From NCBI RefSeq assembly GCF_026151205.1, contig NC_087083.1, positions 4,442,460 through 4,506,459 on the forward strand: a DNA stretch of 64,000 nucleotides. Reading direction: 5' to 3'. Each line of letters opens with the position of its first letter. Within the stretch, counting starts at the first letter, position 1. This document shows positions 56,852-64,000 of the stretch, one piece after another. The translations under genes and the position numbers were made by a program. This DNA comes from Bolinopsis microptera. Its lineage: Eukaryota; Ctenophora; Tentaculata; Lobata; Bolinopsidae. The notes beneath the pieces were generated by a model that was not told the DNA's origin, searched no databases, and was given only the letters and a program-made list of their open reading frames with translations.

Positions 56852-58246
56852 CTTGTTGAAGTAACACTGTCAGTCACTGACATTTCCAAATCTACAGAAG
56901 ACTCCATGTTGTCAGATCCACCAGAGGTCACTATGATACTTGGTTCCTGAGTAGTCGGCGTGACGTCACTCGATTCACACGTGACGTCACTCGATTCACA
57001 CGTGACGTCACTCGATTCACGCGTGACATCGCGAGAGTTTGTAACACGGTCTTGTGGGGACATGGTGTTGTCACAAGAGATAAGAGTATCATCATTTGGA
57101 GTCAGAGTGTGGTCAAAAAAATAAGACGGATCTGTGTGCTCTTCTGTGTGATCTGTGTGCTCTTCTGTGTGATCTGTGTGCTCTGTGTGCTCTGTGTGCT
57201 TTGTGTGCTCTTCTGTGTGATCTGTGTGCTCTGTGTGCTCTGTGTGCTTTGTGTGCTCTTCTGTGTGATCTGTGTGCTCTGTGTGCTCTGTGTGCTTTGT
57301 GTGCTCTTCTGTGTGATCTGTGTGCTCTGTGTGCTCTGTGTGCTTTGTGTGCTCTTCTGTGTGATCTGTGTGCTCTGTGTGCTCTGTGTGCTTTGTGTGC
57401 TCTTCTGTGTGATCTGTGTGCTCTGTGTGCTCTGTGTGCTTTGTGTGCTCTTCTGTGTGATCTGTGTGATCTGTGTGCTCTGTGTGCTCTTCTGTTGATC
57501 TACCGGACAGATCAATATTAAAATTGTTCTCATCTTCGTTGTTAGTTTTTTCTATTATCACCTTTACTTCTGTTAGATCACAAGGTGGCTTGATGACGTC
57601 ACACGGTGGCTTGATGACTTCACAAGGTGGTTTGATGACGTCACAAGGTGGCTTGATGACATCACATGAAAGTTCAAGGGAGTCAATAAAAGGATTTTTA
57701 GCGTCATCTGATAGTTTAGTGACTTCGCATGATACAGAATGGCCAACACTCGACACGATATCAAGGTCGGGAACTTTCTGAAGGGGGATAATTTCAGAGT
57801 TCTCATCCCGTTCACAGATAGATTTTACAAAATTGGTGATTTCTTCAAGTTTTTCTTTTGGAACCGGCTGGTACTTTGGGATTTGCGTTATGATTTCATT
57901 TGGTTTATGAGGATCTATTTGTTGAGTTTTATCGGCGGCTAACTGACCGTTCTCTGATTTTATATTCCCGTTTTCTGATATGATTGTAACGCTCTGAGTC
58001 TGTTCATTATGAGCTATATTACCCCCAGCTCTATCATTCTCAACATTTTCTGATATTGAACCAAATTCACTATTCGTTGAGGTAATATTTTGTGTAACAA
58101 TATATCTTTTAATGATATTGTCTTTATAAAGGAGCACGAGAGCCCTGTGACTTGTGTACCAGTCCAAAACAGATTCTTTCAGCCACCCTGAAATAAGTTT
58201 CGTTATTTGAGGTGCCTGGTGAAATGTGAGCCCAGACAGCCCAGAA
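56852..58246 (-). CDS. Candidate large exon a, with three internal coding repeats
   Basis: On the minus strand an acceptor (TTCTCTTTTAG) at 58247 opens about 465 codons that end at a donor (CAAG|GTCAGT) at 56852. The start SGLSGLTFHQAPQITKLISG, then WLKESVLDWYTSHRALVLLY, looks globular; the family was not recognised. The rest is Ser/Glu/Asp-rich and carries a CDVIKPP repeat (4-5 units), a long His/Thr/Glu repeat (EHTEHTDHTEEHTK units, nt 57131-57490) and an SSDVTCE repeat. All are in frame, which argues that they are translated. Probably part of the same gene as exons b-i, in a disordered region. Long ORFs on the plus strand here are shadows. Confidence 0.6.
57131..57490. repeat. 45 bp coding minisatellite (HTEHTDHTEEHTK)
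   Basis: About seven repeats of a 45 bp unit built from GTGTGCTCTGTGTGCTTTGT and TCTTCTGTGTGATCT-type pieces on the plus strand. The period is a multiple of three, so the exon-a frame is kept. All six frames are open here, producing artefact ORFs. Confidence 0.9.
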
Positions 58247-58423
58247 CTAAAAGAGAAGTAAATTAGTAATACTCCCACAGGGGATTTCTTAAATAAACTG
58301 TAATCTGTACAACATAGAAATGCTATGTCTGTGTATAAAGAAATAGCCAAAAAGGCTGCCAAGATTGGACAAATTAGTTACACCTGCTGCACTCGTGGAA
58401 TCATGGATGTCACTATAATAATA
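58247..58423. other. Intron-like stretch
   Basis: Upstream of exon a on the minus strand; nothing recognised. Confidence 0.4.
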
Positions 58424-58472
58424 AGATTTTTTAGATATCATTGAGCATAAGCAGTGATACAACGTATCTCGG

Positions 58473-58534
58473 GATGATCCGCAGAGTCTCGACTAGTTTC
58501 GGCTTACCGCCATCAACAGGATCGATGAATCATC
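58473..58534 (-). ncRNA. Hammerhead-ribozyme-like motif, left arm
   Basis: Reverse-complement copy of the motif at 60390-60451, with the same core deviations. Penelope-like elements are known to carry hammerheads in their terminal repeats. Confidence 0.45.
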
Positions 58535-58826
58535 TAGCGGGAAATTTGAAATCAATTATCAATAGACAACATTCCGAAAGTATAAAAGTAAAATTCAAAA
58601 GAAAAAGTCAGTAGGAAAATGTACGAAGTAAGTAATGTAAATAAGGTAACTACTGTGAAAGCATGGAGTGGGCCAAAACAACTACAAAACGTGCAGAGTA
58701 AGACTGAACTGAGATAGGAAGTTAAAAGGAGGAAACACGTTCGCAAGCAAAAAGTACACTTTACTGCTAATAACCTAAGAGAGAGTGTGTGTAAGTGTAA
58801 AGGGTAAAAATAGCCAAACATCGGAC

Positions 58827-59030
58827 CTAATTCCCGGTAACTTTGCTCCTATTTAACCCAATAATCCTCGCTTTAAATTTCTCGATATAAATATCTTCAA
58901 ACATGTTAAGTTCCTCTCTACTACATTGTTTAATAATACCCAAATTAAAATTGCTTAATTTCTCAGAAAGTTTGTCTTGGTGCATTTCAGATATGTGCAT
59001 GGAAAGGGCCGATTTAGTGTAACAACAGTG
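58827..59030 (-). pseudogene. Inverted copy of the Penelope protein C-terminus
   Basis: The last ~68 codons of the element's ORF (SALSMHISEMHQDKLSEKL to RSKVTGN) in reverse orientation. Part of the left arm, not a gene. Confidence 0.85.
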
Positions 59031-59035
59031 AGTCA

Positions 59036-60097
59036 TCAACTTACGGGATAGAGTTCACAGGGGATGGAGGTAGAGAGCTAAGCTTCTTGGATGTTAAGGT
59101 CAGGATAACAGATCCAGAACACGACACACCAGTAACTCTGGCTACCTCGCTGTTCAAGAAACCTACTGATAACAGATCTTTTCTACAGAGGAACAGTCAC
59201 CATCCTCCTCATGTCTTCAAAAGCGTTCCTTACTCACAACTTCTAAGAACAAAAACCATATGCTCAGATGAGGACACTTTTATGGAAGCAGCACAAGAGA
59301 TTATGGGAGACTTCAAGAAAAGCGGATACAGGGATGCAGAACTTAAGGCAGCATTAACCAAAGCTAGTCTGGTTAACCGGGATCAACGCCTTACACCGAG
59401 GGAGAATACCAATGAGTCTATGCCAAATAGTGAACACTGCAACTTGATCCTCTCAACACAGTACTGCAAGGAACTCAACGAAATCAGGAGCTTCCTTGAA
59501 GATAAGAAACAAACTATTGAGCATATCATTGGTAAGCAGGTATCCATAACAATAGCTCACAGAAGGGACAACAACATCGCAGATGAAATGTTCAAGAGGC
59601 GGAGATTTGCGACAACACCTGCTGACTCAGCACCCAACTCCATCAATACGGCGGACATAACATCACAAGCTTGCAATAGACCTCGCTGTCTTACATGCAA
59701 GCTAACTAGTGGAACAGCAAATGGTACTTTGACAGTTAACAGACAGATTATCAGAATTGACATGCGGCTTAACTGTAGTAATGAAAACGTGATTTATGTA
59801 GCCCAATGTAAACTGTGCGATAGTGGCTTTTATTTCGGCCAAACCTGGTTGACTTTAAGCACACGAATGAACAGCCACAGGGCAGCTTTTAAACCAGGTT
59901 GTTACACTAAATCGGCCCTTTCCATGCACATATCTGAAATGCACCAAGACAAACTTTCTGAGAAATTAAGCAATTTTAATTTGGGTATTATTAAACAATG
60001 TAGTAGAGAGGAACTTAACATGTTTGAAGATATTTATATCGAGAAATTTAAAGCGAGGATTATTGGGTTAAATAGGAGCAAAGTTACCGGGAATTAG
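59036..60097 (+). pseudogene. Penelope-like protein, RT end plus GIY-YIG endonuclease
   Basis: The frame opens in the last RT motif (FTGDGGRELSFLDVKVRITD), continues with LFKKPTDNRSFLQRNSHHPP and SVPYSQLLRTKTICS, then a linker, a CysxxC finger (RPRCLTCKL) and a GIY-YIG domain (VIYVAQCKLCDSGFYFGQTW then STRMNSHRAAF). It ends RSKVTGN at 60095. Known Penelope elements use this RT-endonuclease fusion to copy themselves. The N-terminal RT core is missing, so this copy is dead. The surviving frame has no stop. Confidence 0.85.
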
Positions 60098-60389
60098 GTC
60101 CGATGTTTGGCTATTTTTACCCTTTACACTTACACACACTCTCTCTTAGGTTATTAGCAGTAAAGTGTACTTTTTGCTTGCGAACGTGTTTCCTCCTTTT
60201 AACTTCCTATCTCAGTTCAGTCTTACTCTGCACGTTTTGTAGCTGTTTTGGCCCACTCCATGCTTTCACAGTAGTTACCTTATTTACATTACCTACTTCG
60301 TACATTTTCCTACTGACTTTTTCTTTTGAATTTTACTTTTATACTTTCGGAATGTTGTTTATTGATAATTGATTTCAAATTTCCCGCTA

Positions 60390-60451
60390 GATGATTCATC
60401 GATCCTGTTGATGGCGGTAAGCCGAAACTAGTCGAGACTCTGCGGATCATC
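60390..60451 (+). ncRNA. Hammerhead-ribozyme-like motif, right arm
   Basis: Order: GATGAT (distal helix I), GATC, then CTGTTGA, a GGC-GGTAA-GCC hairpin (helix II), GAAAC, the palindrome ACTAGT closing helix III, C cleavage site, then GAG and ATCATC closing helix I. The usual core CUGANGA has a U at position 6, so it may be inactive. Palindromic short helix III is typical of Penelope hammerheads that work as dimers. Confidence 0.5.
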
Positions 60452-60502
60452 CCGAGATACGTTGTATCACTGCTTATGCTCAATGATATCTAAAAAATCT
60501 TA

Positions 60503-61100
60503 AGATCCTAACGTATTTTATCTTGGGAGGATTGCGGCTAATTAACACCCTTGCTGGACAATCTCTACTTTCCTTAACGTCAGCGAAAGCTTTATCAATT
60601 TTTTTAAAAAGCGCCTTTAGCCTTAGGAGGCAGCAATTTCCCGAATTTTAGGTTTTTTAATAATGCAAAACGTCTGATTTGTGTATTATCTTGTCCATAA
60701 TGAATGTTGGGCTGCAAAAAGCTGTAGGGAGGATAAAAAGGTTTGACCTTTTTTCTTTAAGGGGGCGGGGGAAAATGCAATGAGGCGGCAACTGCAAGTT
60801 TTACCGCTGTGCTCCAGCCTCAACAATTATAGTAATGTATTAAGTTTGATGCACGAGTTTTTCATGTCATGTAGTGTTCCATGTTCATTTTATACTGCAC
60901 CTGCCAAAGACTGGGTTCATGGGTGCTATATATGCATACCACACTCAAAATCAAAGGGCCTTTGTCTTGAAGGAAAGTATCTTAGCACAAATAGATCATA
61001 TAAGTGAACGCTGGACCATCATTTCGTACTTTAAAAAAGGGAATGTGGCAGGTATATGTTTTTAAAAAACATATTATTGCTGAGAATTGCTTAAACTTTT
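60503..61100. other. Non-coding
   Basis: No supported gene; short ORFs lack motifs. Confidence 0.4.
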
Positions 61101-61252
61101 TTAAGCATGATTAGCTCTACAATTCCGTTGTTCCTCCTTCTTCATATTCCCGCCCTTTTTGTTTCTCATCAGTGATATAATGAAGATAAGAGGGTTTATT
61201 GATGCGTTCACCAAGATTGTTGTATAGCTGGCGGTGATCAGTAGGGAGAAAT
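61101..61252 (-). CDS. Last exon of a rhodopsin-like GPCR (TM7 and tail)
   Basis: A minus-strand acceptor (TAATGTTTTGCAG) at 61253 opens FSLLITASYTTILVNASINP then LIFIISLMRNKK, a short basic tail and TAA at 61101-61103. The N-x-x-x-N-P-L-I-F pattern is transmembrane helix 7 of class A receptors (the NPxxY site with F in place of Y), followed by helix 8. The tail is only about 25 residues. Upstream exons were not found in the window. Ligand cannot be told. Confidence 0.7.
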
Positions 61253-61542
61253 CTGCAAAACATTAGATGATGAGTCTTTATCAAACAGTTTGAATTCTAA
61301 ATAGCTTTCAATTAATGATCGCTATATTTATAAAGGGCTTTACAAGCAGTTTTATTAAATATTTTGATGATAGTTGGTGACGAAGTGAAAATCTCCACTC
61401 AGTGTTTCAAAACAAATTAGTTGTCGAAATCATCAAAATATATGATCGACCCACTCATAAGAGCGGAAAAAGACCAAAGTTTTATTAAATGTATCATTTA
61501 AGTGGATATACATCAAAACCTTTTTTGCCAGGACCCGGGATT
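61253..61542. other. Intron-like stretch before the GPCR exon
   Basis: No further exon was recognised. Confidence 0.4.
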
Positions 61543-62163
61543 CAGGCACGTAGCCAGGGGGGGGGGGGGCTAGGGGGGCGGCAGCCCCCCCCCCCCCCCC
61601 CCGGAAAAAATCGAACCCCAGAAAAAAGATAAGCCCCCTAGTCCCCATGGTCGCCTGGTAACTGGGCTGTGTTTATGACTGCAGTCAGTCAAAGATTTGA
61701 ACTGTGGATTAGTAAATATATGTCATTAAATCCAAGCAAACATTCTAGAAGACTTCTATAATTATAGTCAATAGTGTCCCCTAGACCGTAGGAAATGTAA
61801 AAATCTTAAGACGATGAGGCCTGAGTAAGTCGTAAATTCTGATTGGAGAATGCAGATTTCTGTTGTGAAGTTACCAAATTTACGTGAGTACTTGATTCTT
61901 TTCAATCCCAGTTTATTGCTGTCCTACAAATTTCTTTAATGCCAAATGTCGTCTAAAACACCCTGTTTCGCAAAAAATTTCCGGGGGGCTGCGCCCCCCT
62001 AACCCCCGCCAAGGGGCTCCGCCCCTGGACCCCGCTGGGGGCTGCGCCCCCAGACCCCTGCCACAGCTTGCTCGCTTCGCTCGCTGCGTAGCTTCATTGG
62101 ATGCGTAGGCTCGCTTCGCTCGCCGACAGCCCCCCTCAAAGAAAAATCCTGGCTACGTCCCTG
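61543..62163. mobile_element. 621 bp hAT-like MITE
   Basis: TIRs CAGGCACGTAGCCAGG and, at the right, CCTGGCTACGTCCCTG match with one mismatch. An 8 bp duplication CCGGGATT lies at 61535-61542 and 62164-62171. CAG-N-GACGTAGCCAG ends are typical of a widespread hAT group. Inside are poly(G)/poly(C) runs and GCTCGCTTCGCTCGC repeats; no transposase. Confidence 0.9.
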
Positions 62164-62640
62164 CCGGGATTTGACTTCACATTATGAAAGTATAGATTAC
62201 AACTGTAAGATTTGAGGCATTGAAAATATTTTTTGAGAGTACGCACATTCGAAAAAAAAATTATTTTCTTTTTCGAAAGTTTTGGAAATTTTGAGAAGTC
62301 TGTCAATACCGATATTTCAGTCATTTTAAACATTTTTTTTGGCTGATTTGTTTACTGAACATTATTTACAATCCTTAAAAGAAGCCCTTCAAAGGATTTT
62401 ATAATCAAACAATAGATGACGAATTTATAGACAAAACAAGGTCGTTTTTTTTCCTTTGGTTTTCCGCAAATAAGTCACGTTCTGAATATCCTAAAAGATT
62501 CTAGTTTAAACTTTAAAGCAGTGTGTTTAGAAAACAAAGAAGGATCGGCTATTCAGAACGATCGCATTTCTCGATGAAAGTGTAATAGATGCTTTTTATT
62601 CGGAAAATTCTACACTAGCTACCTTAAAGCTAAATGGAAG
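62164..62640. other. Non-coding with an inverted repeat copy
   Basis: 62450-62560 is the inverse of 63365-63460 (TCCGCAAATAAGTCACGTT, CAGTGTGTTTAGAAAACAAA). A third, diverged direct copy is at 63055-63130. Confidence 0.6.
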
Positions 62641-62841
62641 ATGAACAATGGGGCGCATGTACCAGTGACCACTCTTATGAGTACAGCTCCGAAAAAGCTG
62701 CTCATTCAAAACATCAGTTGCAACTGTTTAAAGTCAGGTTGTGGCAATACTTGTTCATGCAGAAAAGCAGGAATACATAGTGGATCAACCTGCCTCAAAT
62801 GTCAGAACAATTGCACCAATGTGCCAGCTGAGGACTCATAA
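62641..62841 (+). CDS. Cys-rich TE-type C-terminal module (66 aa)
   Basis: The frame ends with ISCNCLKSGCGNTCSCRKAG then STCLKCQNNCTN, a CxC...CxC...CxxC...C pattern common at the C-terminus of uncharacterised transposon proteins in invertebrates. It probably binds zinc. No larger gene is visible upstream in the same frame, so it is likely a remnant with a fortuitous ATG. Not a host gene. Confidence 0.5.
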   Translation: MNNGAHVPVTTLMSTAPKKLLIQNISCNCLKSGCGNTCSCRKAGIHSGSTCLKCQNNCTNVPAEDS

Positions 62842-62929
62842 GACTCTTATCTAGCATATATGGTTACATGATAAAGTACTGCTTCGATTTCCCGATTAAT
62901 TTAATAAAAAGTTGTTAATTATTCGTGTC

Positions 62930-63480
62930 ATGTAATTTTAAAATATTTTGATCTAAAATAATTTCTATAATTTTTGAATATTTGTCAAATAATTGATTAA
63001 CTAATTAATTAATTATCTAATCCAATGGTTGTCGAATAAAAAGTTATTCTCTTTCATGTTTTGAACACATTGGTTCAATCTAGATTTTTCTACGACATTC
63101 AGAAGTCGTTTTATTAGCGGAGATTCAATGTGGTAAAAAGTGGTAAATAGTGGTTATTCTTTACAAATTTCGAAAAGTCCAAAATATTGCAAGTGAAAAT
63201 TTTCAAAAGCTTTATAAAAATTAGTTCATTATACGTGTAATGTAATTGTGAACATTTTTTATCAAAATATATTTTTGAAACATTTGAAAATATATTAATT
63301 ATTTGATTAATTAATTAAATAATTTATTTTTGAAAAAGTTGATACATAAAAAGTTTTTCTTTTTTGTTTTCTGAACACACTGCTTTAAACTAGAATCTTC
63401 TAGGATATTCAAAACGTGACTTATTTGCGGAAAACCAAAGTGGTGAAAAGGTGGTAATTGTGGATTTTGCTCTAGTCAGA
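62930..63480. repeat. Duplicated ~300 bp AT-rich unit
   Basis: 62930-63190 and 63235-63480 share order and wording: AATTAATTAATTA run, TTTTCTTTTTTGTTTTCTGAACACA, then a GTGGTAAAAAG/GTGGTGAAAAG block. Similarity is moderate. Confidence 0.6.
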
Positions 63481-64000
63481 AATTTTGGGAATTCTCTGGA
63501 ATGATTCCTGGGACCTGTCCTGACCATTTCCCGTTAAAATCGCTTAGTTGCGAATTTTGTCCGACAAAGGCTTAAACTAGGACGTATTTGACTGTACGCG
63601 TACTCTCAAAAAAATTTTGTACCGTCAAGGAAGATGAAATGTGAGTGGAAAGAGCGATGGGTAAACACCATTAGCGCGGAGTCCAATGCAGTTAGTGTTA
63701 CATACAATTCTTGAGAAAAGCACGCCCCCGTTATTTGGTCCCTAATAATTGAGGGTTCTAAAGGGAATTGAGTTTGAGACAATCACCGTGGTCAACATCC
63801 ACTGCGAAGCCTTAATTTACCATTATGTTTAATAGTATTTGACTCCCAAATTAAAGTTATAAAAATAAATCTAGAACCCTTATAATGCTGTTATAGTTAT
63901 TTGAGGTATTAAACCCAATATTTAAACTTTGATCTGTCTATGAAAAATATAAACAAGTGGAAGAACCGTTATGCGTTCTAACTCTAAATTCTAACATTCT
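63481..64000. other. Non-coding end of window
   Basis: No gene seen. Confidence 0.4.

Larger units (their letters stand above)
58424..60502 (+). mobile_element. Penelope-like retroelement with inverted terminal arms
   Basis: The left arm (58424-59030) is a reverse-complement copy of the right arm (59895-60502), with very few differences. The middle has the C-terminal half of a Penelope-type protein. 5'-truncated copies with an inverted partial copy at the left are typical of these elements. Ends share AAGATTTTTTAGATATCATTG. Arm similarity implies a recent insertion. Confidence 0.82.

Noticed and set aside
57052-57533. Long Cys-Val-Leu and Gln-Ser-Thr ORFs
   Set aside because: Shadow frames of the 45 bp minisatellite in exon a.
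58552-58821. 89 aa Leu/Phe-rich ORF, also at 60103-60372
   Set aside because: Both are the 3' UTR of the Penelope-like element in opposite arms, not a membrane protein gene.

Overview
The window is nuclear DNA from an animal, probably an aquatic or otherwise basal invertebrate. It is AT-rich, with intron-split genes, a rhodopsin-type GPCR exon, a tectonin beta-propeller exon, a tRNA-derived SINE and many eukaryotic mobile elements (hAT-like and other TIR transposons, several non-LTR retrotransposons, a Penelope-like element, and one LTR element). The species cannot be told from this sequence. No bacterial operons, rRNA or CRISPR were seen.

Layout. 1-4.9 kb: a 2.1 kb TIR transposon with a broken transposase, then a non-LTR retrotransposon tail interrupted by a SINE. 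5.7-6.4 kb: a foldback element. 6.7-16.7 kb: the centrepiece, a complete 10 kb LTR element with two identical 716 bp LTRs, a primer-binding-like site, a polypurine tract and a 4 bp target duplication. It carries no recognisable gag or pol. It encodes two virus-type membrane glycoproteins and two related F-box proteins. The second glycoprotein (a class-I, F-like protein with a furin-type site and a PAN/Apple-like region) ends in TGA followed by CTAG, a strong stop-readthrough context. The first F-box frame continues in phase after that TGA and has no ATG of its own before the F-box. A 1.06 kb hAT-like element later landed in the 5' LTR. 16.7-25.5 kb: satellites, inverted-repeat clusters, a (GA)n tract and the RNase H end of another retrotransposon.

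28-58 kb holds scattered minus-strand exons with good splice signals: 58.2-56.9, 48.3-47.4, 45.2, 41.0-39.5 and 29.0-28.1 kb. They are collinear and may form one gene of about 30 kb whose last exon encodes tectonin repeats; no domain was recognised in the others. Introns contain a 9 bp satellite, a 188 bp poly(C), an inverted repeat family and a nearly complete CR1/Jockey-type retrotransposon with a PHD-like finger, endonuclease and reverse transcriptase (one frameshift, one stop). About 32.35-39.48 kb and shorter patches (42.5-43.6, 44.9-45.1, 46.1-46.3 kb) look like corrupted base calls rather than biology, because repeat copies with clean partners in the window are smeared into homopolymers there.

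58.4-64 kb: a Penelope-like retroelement with a GIY-YIG domain, inverted 0.6 kb arms and hammerhead-ribozyme-like motifs; the last exon of a GPCR; a 0.6 kb hAT-like MITE; and a Cys-rich TE-type ORF amid short duplicated repeats. The window therefore contains few host exons among layers of mobile DNA. The LTR element with glycoprotein and F-box genes is the part most likely to be a new biological system.
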